Below are positions 46,514 to 53,781 of a stretch of 64,000 nt of DNA, one piece after another. Below the pieces are notes generated by a model, which saw only the letters and a list, made by a program, of their open reading frames with translations, did not search any database and was not told the DNA's origin. The position numbers and the translations under genes were made by a program. Within the stretch, counting starts at the first letter, position 1. Every line of letters starts with the position of its first letter. This DNA is from Magnetaquicoccus sp039908525 (GTDB lineage Bacteria > Pseudomonadota > Magnetococcia > Magnetococcales > Magnetaquicoccaceae), in assembly GCA_039908525.1 (NCBI GenBank), contig JAMOAY010000026.1, positions 15,817-79,816 on the forward strand, written 5' to 3'.

Positions 46514-48055
46514 ATGACCGATGCCTTTTTTGAAAAATATCAGTACAAGATCAAGACCGTGACGGATCTTCAGGAGATTCTCGGCCCTTTTCCCCGTGCC
46601 CGGCGGGTCATTATGTGCCATGGGGTGTTTGATGTGGTGCATCCCGGTCATGTCCACCATCTGGCCTATGCCAAGAGCAAGGCGGATATTCTGGTGGTCA
46701 GCATCACCAGCGACCGCCATATCACCAAGGGGGTCTACCGTCCCCATGTGCCGGAACGGTTGCGGGCACTGAACCTGGCTGCCTTCGAGATGGTGGATTA
46801 TGTGCTGGTTGATCCGGAGGCCAAACCGTTGGCCAACATCGCGGCGTTGCAGCCCGACATGTTCGCCAAGGGGTTCGAGTATGTGGCGGCCGGAGTGGCC
46901 CCCAAGACGGCGGAGGAGCTTGATGTTCTGCAAACCTATGGCGGTGAGCTGATCTTCACGCCGGGTGATGTGGTCTACTCCTCCTCCCATCTGATCGATC
47001 TGGCGGCGCCCAACATCAAACAGGAAAAGTTGCTGCTCCTGATGCGGGACAATGGGGTCACCTTCGATCTTCTCAAACAGACGGCCACCAGCCTGCAGGG
47101 GTTTCGTATCCATGTGCTGGGTGACACCATTGTCGACAGCCTGACGCAGACGACACTGATCGGCGGCCAGACCAAGACCCCCACCTTCAGCGTGCTGTAC
47201 GAAAGCTGCAAAAATTTTGTCGGTGGCGCCGGGGTGGTCTGCAAACATATGCGGGCGGCCGGGGCAGAGGTGGTCTTTTCCACGGTCCTGGGCAAGGACG
47301 AACTGGCCGAGTTTGCCTTGGCGGACCTGCAGGAGGCGGGTATCGACTGCCGGCATGTGGTGGACAAAACCCGTCCGACGGTGAACAAGAACGCCATCGT
47401 CTGCAACGATTACCGGATGCTGAAGATCGACCGTCTGGACAACCGGCAAATTTCGGATGCCATTCTGTCCCGTCTGGAAGCCACCCTGCGCGACACCCCT
47501 TGCGATGCGGTGGTCTTCAGTGATTTCCGCCACGGCATTTTCAACCGCAACAGTGTCTCCCGGCTGGCAGCGGCCATCCCGGAGCGGGTATTTCGGGTGG
47601 CGGACAGCCAGGTGGCCAGTCGCTGGGGCAACATCACCGAATTTGTGGATTTTGACCTGATCACCCCCAATGAGCGGGAGGCCCGTTTTGCCTTGGCGGA
47701 CCAGGATTCCGGCGTCGGCGCCCTGACCCGGGAGCTGATCAGCCGGACCCGCTGCAAGACGGTCATGCTCAAGCTGGGTCCGCGGGGTGTATTTACCACC
47801 CGGGGCGAACGGCCGAATCAGACCGACCATTTCTTCTCGGTGGACAGTTTTTCCGGCCATGTGGTGGACGCGGTTGGGGCCGGGGATGCCCTGTTGGCCT
47901 ATGCCACCCTGGCGATGCTGAAAACCGATTCCGAGGTGGTGGCCACCATCCTGGGCTCCCTGGCGGCGGCCTGTGAATGCGAGCGGGATGGCAATATACC
48001 AATCAAGCCCGAGGATATCGTGGCCAAATTGACATCCTTGGAGAGGAGTTGTTGA
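46514..48055 (+). CDS. HldE-like bifunctional enzyme with nucleotidyltransferase before kinase
   Basis: A 513-residue fusion. The N-terminal domain (about 20-170) is an HldE-type nucleotidyltransferase: CHGVFDVVHPGHVHHL with HxGH. The C-terminal domain (about 195-500) is a PfkB/ribokinase-type kinase: VLGDTIVDSL, FVGGAGVVCKH and the anion-hole/catalytic DAVGAGDALLAY. E. coli HldE has the opposite order (kinase first). Together these would phosphorylate heptose 7-phosphate at C1 and then attach a nucleotide. ADP, CDP or GDP cannot be decided. Confidence 0.86.
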   Translation: MTDAFFEKYQYKIKTVTDLQEILGPFPRARRVIMCHGVFDVVHPGHVHHLAYAKSKADILVVSITSDRHITKGVYRPHVPERLRALNLAAFEMVDYVLVDPEAKPLANIAALQPDMFAKGFEYVAAGVAPKTAEELDVLQTYGGELIFTPGDVVYSSSHLIDLAAPNIKQEKLLLLMRDNGVTFDLLKQTATSLQGFRIHVLGDTIVDSLTQTTLIGGQTKTPTFSVLYESCKNFVGGAGVVCKHMRAAGAEVVFSTVLGKDELAEFALADLQEAGIDCRHVVDKTRPTVNKNAIVCNDYRMLKIDRLDNRQISDAILSRLEATLRDTPCDAVVFSDFRHGIFNRNSVSRLAAAIPERVFRVADSQVASRWGNITEFVDFDLITPNEREARFALADQDSGVGALTRELISRTRCKTVMLKLGPRGVFTTRGERPNQTDHFFSVDSFSGHVVDAVGAGDALLAYATLAMLKTDSEVVATILGSLAAACECERDGNIPIKPEDIVAKLTSLERSC

Positions 48056-48056
48056 C

Positions 48057-48935
48057 ATGTTGACCCATCACTGGAACACCCCGCAACAACCGGGCCGCGT
48101 CTGCCTGCTGGGCAGTCAGGGCTTTGTGGCCTCGGCCATCGCCCAGGAGTTGGCTGCCCGGCAGATCCCCCTGCAAACACTGGGCGCCCGGGAGCTTGAC
48201 CTGACCGGTACACAGGCTGGCCAGGAGCTGGCGGCGCGTCTGCGTGCCGAAGACACCCTGGTTTTTGTCGCGGCCATCGCCCCCAGCAAGACCCCGCAGC
48301 GGTTCATGGAGAATCTCGCCATGGCCCGGGCAGTGGCGGAGGCGGTTGGCCAGCAGGCGCCCGCGCATCTGGTTTATATCAGCTCCGATGCCGTCTACCG
48401 GGATGATCTGGAACTGGTTCGGGAGGGGGATTGCGCCTATCCCAACAGCCTGCATGGCGCCATGCATGTGGCGCGGGAGGCGTTGCTGCAGGCGGCCTGC
48501 AAAGGACCTCTGGCCATTCTGCGCCCCAGCCTGCTCTATGGTGCCAACGATCCCCACAACGGGTACGGTCCCAACAAGTATATGCGCCTGGCGGCGGCGG
48601 GTCAGACCATCACCCTGTTCGGTGAGGGAGAAGAGCAGCGGGACCATGTCTGGATCCGGGATGTGGCCGAGCTGGTGCGGCGGGTCATTGAACGGCGCAG
48701 CAGCGGTTTGTTGAACATCGCCACCGGCCAGTCGCACTCGTTCCGTGCCGTGGCCGAGCAGGTGGCTGGGCTGTTCGAGACGCCGGTCGCCATCCAGGGC
48801 ACACCCCGCCAGAATCCCGTCACCCATCGCCATTACGATCCGTCGGCTTGTCTGAAGGCGTTTCCCGATTTCCATTATACCTCCCTGGCGGACGGGCTGG
48901 CGGCCACCCGCCGGCAGGGCATGCGGGTGTTGTAG
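48057..48935 (+). CDS. NAD-dependent epimerase/dehydratase-like protein with altered catalytic residues
   Basis: A 292-residue extended SDR. The Rossmann loop is GSQGFVA, and YISSDAVYRDD matches the family Ser/Thr strand. The catalytic Tyr-x3-Lys is replaced: the aligned segment reads NSLHGAMHVARE, with His133 and His137 at the Tyr and Lys positions. The C-terminal half keeps LRPSLLYGANDPHNGYGPN. It starts two bases after the HldE-like stop, so it belongs to the heptose module. Oxidoreductase activity is doubtful, or the chemistry differs. Confidence 0.75.
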   Translation: MLTHHWNTPQQPGRVCLLGSQGFVASAIAQELAARQIPLQTLGARELDLTGTQAGQELAARLRAEDTLVFVAAIAPSKTPQRFMENLAMARAVAEAVGQQAPAHLVYISSDAVYRDDLELVREGDCAYPNSLHGAMHVAREALLQAACKGPLAILRPSLLYGANDPHNGYGPNKYMRLAAAGQTITLFGEGEEQRDHVWIRDVAELVRRVIERRSSGLLNIATGQSHSFRAVAEQVAGLFETPVAIQGTPRQNPVTHRHYDPSACLKAFPDFHYTSLADGLAATRRQGMRVL

Positions 48936-48976
48936 GGCATGTTGACATTCCGTCTTTGGGCAGAGACCGAACTGCC

Positions 48977-49118
48977 AGGGAGGTCCAGGAGGGGATTATC
49001 CCCTCCTGGCGGGGCGCGGGGCAGAGCCCCGCCGACCGTTTCGAGGCTTCGCCCCGTGCCCCACCAGAGGGCTTTGCCCTCTGGACACCCACCGGGGGCC
49101 GTGACGGCCCCCGGACCC
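48977..49118. repeat. REP-like palindromic intergenic repeats
   Basis: A chain of GC-rich palindromes fills the gap: GGTCCAGGAGGGGATTATCC and its inverse, GGGGCAGAGCCCC, then a segment at 49045-49090 that recurs inverted at 51357-51402, and CCGGGGGCCGTGACGGCCCCCGG at the end. No gene is seen. It separates the heptose module from the next two oxidoreductases. Confidence 0.75.
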
Positions 49119-49157
49119 CGGCAAAAAATTTTGAATGTCAACAGGCACTAGACTCTT

Positions 49158-50084
49158 ATGCGCGTTATCGTCGTTGGTTTGGGCATTCAGGGCAGGAAAC
49201 GTCTGCGGTTTGCCGGAGAGGATGTGGTGGCCACCGTCGATCCGTATGTCGCGGCGGACTTTGCCCGGTTGGAGGATGTGCCGCTGGAGCGTTATGATGC
49301 GGCGCTGCTGTGTGTGCCCGATGCTCCCAAAGTGGCCATGATCCAGTATCTGATCGACCATGGCAAACATTTCCTGGTGGAAAAGCCCCTGTTTTCAGAG
49401 TCGGATGAGGGGTTGGCTGAGCTTGCAACGGTGGCGGAGCGGCGGCGGGTTGTCGGCTATACCGCCTACAACCACCGTTTCGAGCCGCACATTGTCTCCT
49501 TGAAAGAGGCTCTGGAGGCCGGTACCCTGGGTCGCATCTACCGGGTGCGCCTGTTCTATGGCAACGGCACGGCCCGGGATGTCCGGGACTCCCAGTGGCG
49601 GGACCAGCAGGCGGGGGTGTTGCCGGACCTGGGTTCGCACCTGCTGGATCTGCTGCTCTTCTGGTTGGGCGCCCTGCCCGATGCCCTGCAGGTACAGGCG
49701 GCCAGACGGTTTGAAAATCGGGCCTTTGATCATATTCTCTGCCTGGCCGACGGGGAGGTGCTGGTGGAACTGGAGATGACGCTGCTCTCCTGGCGCAACC
49801 ATTTTGTGGCCGAATTGTATGGGGAACGGGGCAGTGCTCACATCGCCTCCCTGTGCAAATGGGGGCCGAGCAGCTTGACCTTTTACGAACGCCAGTTGCC
49901 CAGCGGTCGCCCCCCCAGCCATGAGGTGACCCTGACCCAGCCTGACCCTACATGGGAACGGGAGTATGCCCATTTCAGTGCTCTTTGCCAGGGCGGGGGG
50001 CAGGGCAATCTGGCCAACGATGTGGTCATCAACCGGGTGTTGAATCGCTTGAGCCGAGAGGCATTGACGAGGTTTCCAGCATGA
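49158..50084 (+). CDS. Gfo/Idh/MocA-family oxidoreductase
   Basis: A 308-residue NAD(P)-dependent dehydrogenase: VVGLGIQGRKR at the N-terminus, DAALLCVPD, and the catalytic EKP motif in FLVEKPLFSES. DLGSHLLDLLLFW matches the family C-terminal domain. Members oxidise or isomerise sugar ring hydroxyls, often on nucleotide sugars. ATGA overlap couples it to the nucleotide-sugar dehydrogenase-like gene. Confidence 0.85.
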   Translation: MRVIVVGLGIQGRKRLRFAGEDVVATVDPYVAADFARLEDVPLERYDAALLCVPDAPKVAMIQYLIDHGKHFLVEKPLFSESDEGLAELATVAERRRVVGYTAYNHRFEPHIVSLKEALEAGTLGRIYRVRLFYGNGTARDVRDSQWRDQQAGVLPDLGSHLLDLLLFWLGALPDALQVQAARRFENRAFDHILCLADGEVLVELEMTLLSWRNHFVAELYGERGSAHIASLCKWGPSSLTFYERQLPSGRPPSHEVTLTQPDPTWEREYAHFSALCQGGGQGNLANDVVINRVLNRLSREALTRFPA

Positions 50085-51352
50085 GTGCGACGGTGATTGG
50101 TTTTGCGGGCCTGACCCATCTGGGTCTGGTATCGATGGTGGCGGCGGCGGCCAATGGTTTCGCGTGCGTCGGTTTTTCTGAGGATGCCCAACGGGTGGCG
50201 GAGATTGCCGAGGGACGCTTTCCCATCCTGGAGCCGGATCTGCCGGAAACCTTTGCCCGGCATCGGGAAAAACTCTCTTTTTTCCATGATATCCATGATC
50301 TGTCTGCCTGTGACATCGTCTATATCGCCCTGGATGTGGTGACCGATGAACGTGGCCAGAGCGATCTGGGGCCGGTGCGTGCCATGGTCGAGCGGGTGCT
50401 GCCTGTCCTGAAGCCGCAGGCGCTGCTGGTGGTGTTGTGCCAGGTGCCTCCGGGGTTTACCCGGGCCATTCCCCTGCCGGCGGAGCGGCTGTTCTATCAG
50501 GTGGAGACCCTGGTGTTCGGCCGGGCGCTGGAGCGGGCCTGCCGGCCGGAGCGTATCATTCTGGGTCAGGCCGACAGCAGGCAGCCCCTTCCTGCGGCGC
50601 TGGCGGAGTTTCTGGCCTCTTTCGCCTGTCCGGTGTTGCCGATGCGCTATGAGAGCGCCGAGTTGGCCAAAATCTCCATCAACATGTGTCTGATCGCCTC
50701 GGTCACGGTGGCCAATCTCATGGCGGAACTGTGCGAACATCTGGGTGCCGACTGGGCGGAGATCGTGCCCGCTCTGCGCCTGGACAGGCGGATCGGTCCC
50801 TATGCCTACCTCACGCCCGGGCTGGGTATTTCCGGGGGCAATCTGGAACGGGATATGGAGAATGTGCGCCGCCTGGCGGGTATTCACGGCACGGAGGCCG
50901 GGGTGGCGCGGGCCTGGATGGTGGACAGTGCCTACCGCAAAGAGTGGCCCTTGCGTCATCTGCATCAGGCCGTGCTGGCCCACACGCCTCGGGCGCGGAT
51001 TGCCGTGCTGGGTCTGGCCTACAAGGAAAACACCGCTTCCACCAAAAACTCTCCTGCCTTGGCCCTGATCGCTCAATTGACGACCCACGCTGTGTATGCC
51101 TATGATCCGGCTGCTGTTCTGGAGGAGGGGCTGTTCCCCCATCTGGAGCGGGTGGCCGACCCCTGGTCGGCTTGTCGAGGCGCCGATGTGATGGTCATCA
51201 TGACCCCCTGGCCGGAGTTTGCCCGCCTGGAGCCCGCCCGTCTGGCCCAGGAGATGGCGGGTCGGGTCATTATCGACCCCTACCGGATGCTGGATGCAGA
51301 GGCCTGCCGGCTGGCCGGCCTGCAGCAGCGGATCATCGGCCACCAGGGTTGA
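50081..51352 (+). CDS. UDP-glucose/GDP-mannose dehydrogenase-family protein without the catalytic cysteine
   Basis: A 423-residue protein starting MSATVIGFAGLTHLG at ATG 50081. It has the three-domain order of nucleotide-sugar 6-dehydrogenases, including ELAKISINMCLIASVTVAN with the conserved Lys and Asn, and LGLAYKENTASTKNSPA. At the active-site motif (normally GGxCFPKD) it reads GISGGNLERDM, so residue 254 is Asn rather than Cys, and Lys is Arg. Standard two-step oxidation to a uronic acid needs that Cys, so it probably performs another reaction or is a binding/regulatory paralogue. Confidence 0.82.
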   Translation: MSATVIGFAGLTHLGLVSMVAAAANGFACVGFSEDAQRVAEIAEGRFPILEPDLPETFARHREKLSFFHDIHDLSACDIVYIALDVVTDERGQSDLGPVRAMVERVLPVLKPQALLVVLCQVPPGFTRAIPLPAERLFYQVETLVFGRALERACRPERIILGQADSRQPLPAALAEFLASFACPVLPMRYESAELAKISINMCLIASVTVANLMAELCEHLGADWAEIVPALRLDRRIGPYAYLTPGLGISGGNLERDMENVRRLAGIHGTEAGVARAWMVDSAYRKEWPLRHLHQAVLAHTPRARIAVLGLAYKENTASTKNSPALALIAQLTTHAVYAYDPAAVLEEGLFPHLERVADPWSACRGADVMVIMTPWPEFARLEPARLAQEMAGRVIIDPYRMLDAEACRLAGLQQRIIGHQG

Positions 51353-51356
51353 TGCT

Positions 51357-51402
51357 GGGTGTCCAGAGGGCAAAGCCTTCTGGTGGGCACGGGGCGGAGC
51401 CC
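51357..51402. repeat. Inverted copy of the REP segment at 49045-49090
   Basis: Read in reverse, these 46 bases match 49045-49090 with about three differences. The two copies face each other and enclose exactly the two oxidoreductase genes 49158-51352. This copy lies between the dehydrogenase stop and the Sel1 gene start. Confidence 0.8.
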
Positions 51403-51432
51403 CGAAAACTACCGACGGAAAGGGAGCGGGGC

Positions 51433-51933
51433 GTGGACGAAACCATTCTGGAGTTACAGGGTGCAGCCGAGCGGGGAGATGCCGTCAGTCAGAGCAAGCT
51501 GGGTACCCTCTGTTTTTTGGGCAAGGGGGTGGCGCAGGATTATCAGCAGGCGCTCTTCTGGTTTCAGAAGGCGGCCGGGCAGGGGGACGCGGCGGCCCAG
51601 ATTCGGTTGGGTTATATGTATTACGAGGGCAAGGGCATCCCGCAGGACCATGAGCAGGCGGCGCATTGGTTTCAGCGTGCGGCGGATCAGGGAGATGCCG
51701 CAGCCCAGTTCAATCTGGGGGTTCTGTATGATGACGGGGCTGGGGTTCCCCAGGATCCGGTGCAGGCGTACTTCTGGATGGGGCTGGCGGCCCTGCAGGG
51801 CAATGAGGAGGCTGCCCGCAATCGGGAGATCATCGCCAAGTCCATGAGCTTTGCCCAGATTGCCCAGACGAACGAGCGGATACGTGGCTGGCGGCCTGTG
51901 CGTGGATCAGGCGGCGAGGGCACGCATCCATGA
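51433..51933 (+). CDS. Sel1-like repeat protein
   Basis: 166 residues from GTG 51433 with GGGAG seven bases upstream; the frame is open further back but runs into the palindromic repeat and the dehydrogenase gene. It contains three Sel1-type 36-residue repeats (SKLGTLCFLGKGVAQDY; IRLGYMYYEGKGIPQDH; FNLGVLYDDGAGVPQDP). Such solenoids mediate protein contacts. There is no signal peptide, so it is probably cytoplasmic. Its partner is unknown. Confidence 0.85.
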   Translation: MDETILELQGAAERGDAVSQSKLGTLCFLGKGVAQDYQQALFWFQKAAGQGDAAAQIRLGYMYYEGKGIPQDHEQAAHWFQRAADQGDAAAQFNLGVLYDDGAGVPQDPVQAYFWMGLAALQGNEEAARNREIIAKSMSFAQIAQTNERIRGWRPVRGSGGEGTHP

Positions 51934-52202
51934 ATCCCTGCGGATATCAAGGCGGGATCCCCTGCAGGATTCTTTAATATTACATTGTTTTAGTTTAGAA
52001 AAATCCAACCCTCTCCGCCTGCTCCAGGGGAAAGATTCCTCCCACACCTTTCCTCACCCTTGTTCCATTCCCCTGTCTGCACCCCTCTTTTCCGCCTCAT
52101 CGATTGGGACTTCATCCATCGATCCGACACCTCCTTGTTCCATGACGAAGAGGGCACGTGGATTTCGATTGCAAAAAAAATGGTCCTCCACGAAAAAAAC
52201 GC
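51934..52202. other. Intergenic stretch upstream of the flagellin promoters
   Basis: About 270 bases without a credible gene; pyrimidine-rich tracts and short open frames only. The short open frame 52060-52371 has no codon bias, no ribosome site and overlaps the promoters. I see no tRNA or terminator. Confidence 0.4.
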
Positions 52203-52229
52203 TCAAGAGTGCCCTCTGAACTCCGATAA
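52203..52229 (+). promoter_or_regulatory. Sigma-28-like flagellar promoter 1
   Basis: TCAAGAGT at 52203-52210, 11 bases, then TCCGATAA at 52222-52229. This matches the FliA consensus (TAAAGTTT, 11 bases, GCCGATAA) in spacing and in most positions. It is the first of three in a row before the flagellin gene. Confidence 0.7.
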
Positions 52230-52298
52230 ATTGATCAAGTGGTTTTCAAATCTCCATACGAGGTGGGGTGTGCAGATTGTGGACGAGAGAAAAATTTC

Positions 52299-52325
52299 TC
52301 AAGTCCGGCCATCATGTGTCGATAA
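52299..52325 (+). promoter_or_regulatory. Sigma-28-like flagellar promoter 2
   Basis: TCAAGTCC at 52299-52306, 11 bases, then GTCGATAA at 52318-52325. The -10 element begins 96 bases after that of promoter 1. Confidence 0.75.
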
Positions 52326-52398
52326 AAAGAACAGGGGGTGGTTTTGCTGTCGATTTGCATGGCCATCCTGAAATACGGTGGCGATCATAAAAAAAGGC

Positions 52399-52425
52399 TC
52401 AAGTCTACCCAAGTCTGTCCGATAA
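52399..52425 (+). promoter_or_regulatory. Sigma-28-like flagellar promoter 3
   Basis: TCAAGTCT at 52399-52406, 11 bases, then TCCGATAA at 52418-52425, the best match of the three. The -10 begins 100 bases after promoter 2. Transcripts would carry a leader of roughly 210 bases before the flagellin ATG. Confidence 0.8.
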
Positions 52426-52642
52426 AAAGAATCGAGGAGGTTTTTCATGTAGACATTTTGAGGGTGGTTTGCAGCGGTTCAAAAGGAAGTGTTTGTTTTT
52501 GCGTTTAGTCTCTGGTGGCACACCCGGTGATGGCGGCGGCAGCAGCAGGTTGCTTCGAGGTGGTTCCGGCAGGACAGCATGAGAAAACAGGGTAGCGCAG
52601 GGATATTTCGGTCTATAACACCTTAGATAAAGGGGCTTTACG

Positions 52643-53497
52643 ATGGCTTTGAACATTAACACCAACGTGACCGCTTTGCTGGCCGTGCAGGGCATGGATT
52701 CAACCAGCAAGTCGTTGTCGAAAACATTTCAACGCCTGATCACCGGCTCGCGTCTCAACAATGCCGGGGATGATCCGGCCGGTCTTTCGGTCTCAACCCG
52801 TCTGACTGCCAAGATTCGCGGTTCCAACGTGGCCATTCGCAATGCCCAGGATGCGATCTCCGTGACCCAGGTGGCGGACTCGGCCATGGAGGAGACCACC
52901 AATGCCTTGCAGAAGGTACGCGATCTGATGACCTCGGCGGCGGGTCCCGGTGTGACGGCACAGGACCGCGAGTCCATCCAGACCGAGGTGCAGGGGTTGA
53001 TTGCGGAGGTTCAGCGGATCGCCACCGGCACCAGTTTCAACGGTCGCAACCTGTTGACGGGTTCCTATGTGGGGCAGAAGGTGTTGGTCGGGGCGGCGGG
53101 GGATATCCTGAGTTTTGGTATCAATGCCATCAGCCAGGCCGCTCTTGGTTTGAGCTTCAGCCCGACGAAGTTGAGAAGTTTCGGTATCGTGGCCTCCACG
53201 GCCAACCTGGCGGTCGAGGCCACCAGCGTCAACCTGGCGGCCGTTGATGTGGCTTTGGCCTCGATCTCCGATGTGCGCTCCCGCCTGGGTGCCGTGCAGA
53301 ACCGTCTCAATTCGATCATCAGCGGTTTGAGCTCCCTGGTGACGGCCACCTCCGAGTCCCGGGCCCGGATCTCCGATACCGACATGGCGGTGGAGGCGGC
53401 CGAGTTGGCCAAAATGCAGATCAAACAGTCGGTGGGTGCGGCCATTCTGGCCCAGGCCAACCAGACGCCCATGACCATCATGGCGCTGCTTAAGTAG
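52643..53497 (+). CDS. fliC: Flagellin
   Basis: A 284-residue short flagellin with AAAGGGGC about eight bases upstream. Conserved N-terminus MALNINTNVTAL, LITGSRLNNAGDDPAGL and RNAQDAISVTQVADSAMEE; conserved C-terminus ARISDTDMAVEAAELAKMQI and AILAQANQTPMTIMALLK. The variable D2/D3 region is almost absent, so the surface-exposed part is minimal. It is exported through the flagellar hook. The adjacent glycan cluster may supply sugars for it, which is an inference. Confidence 0.96.
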   Translation: MALNINTNVTALLAVQGMDSTSKSLSKTFQRLITGSRLNNAGDDPAGLSVSTRLTAKIRGSNVAIRNAQDAISVTQVADSAMEETTNALQKVRDLMTSAAGPGVTAQDRESIQTEVQGLIAEVQRIATGTSFNGRNLLTGSYVGQKVLVGAAGDILSFGINAISQAALGLSFSPTKLRSFGIVASTANLAVEATSVNLAAVDVALASISDVRSRLGAVQNRLNSIISGLSSLVTATSESRARISDTDMAVEAAELAKMQIKQSVGAAILAQANQTPMTIMALLK

Positions 53498-53583
53498 CGG
53501 TTTGTTCTTTGTGTTTTGCCCGGTGGAGGGGACGGTCCGTTTTTTCCGGTGTTGGTCATCGCGGCCTTGATCATTGTTTTGGC

Positions 53584-53660
53584 CACAGAGGGGGCTCTGC
53601 CCCCGGCCCCGCCAGGGGCAGAGCCCCTGGACCCCACCAGGGGGATAATCCCCCTGGACC
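53584..53660. repeat. REP-like palindromes after the flagellin gene
   Basis: GGGGGCTCTGCCCCCGG and GGGGCAGAGCCCC stems are followed by CCAGGGGGATAATCCCCCTGG, the same motif family found at 17018, 17382, 48977, 54973 and 55493. No T tract follows. A small AATAGTT-AAG-AACTATT hairpin lies just downstream at 53664-53680. Confidence 0.7.
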
Positions 53661-53696
53661 CGTAATAGTTAAGAACTATTAAGAAAGGGGGGAGCT

Positions 53697-53748
53697 GGGG
53701 GAGGCGGTTTACCGCCTCCCCCGGAGGTGGTCAAAACGGTGATTGGTG
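53697..53748. repeat. Hairpin repeat, second copy of the 12201 family
   Basis: A perfect 11-bp stem (GGGGGAGGCGG at 53697-53707, loop TTTA, CCGCCTCCCCC at 53712-53722) is followed by GGTGGTCAAAACGGTGAT, matching GGTGGTCGAAACGACCAT after the hairpin at 12201. The second hairpin has decayed in this copy. Confidence 0.7.
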
Positions 53749-53781
53749 CCTCTCCTCCGAGCATATCCCACCGAGGTTGCT

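Noticed and set aside
52060..52371. Small 103-codon gene upstream of flagellin
   Set aside because: It overlaps two sigma-28-like promoters, has no ribosome site and no coding bias.
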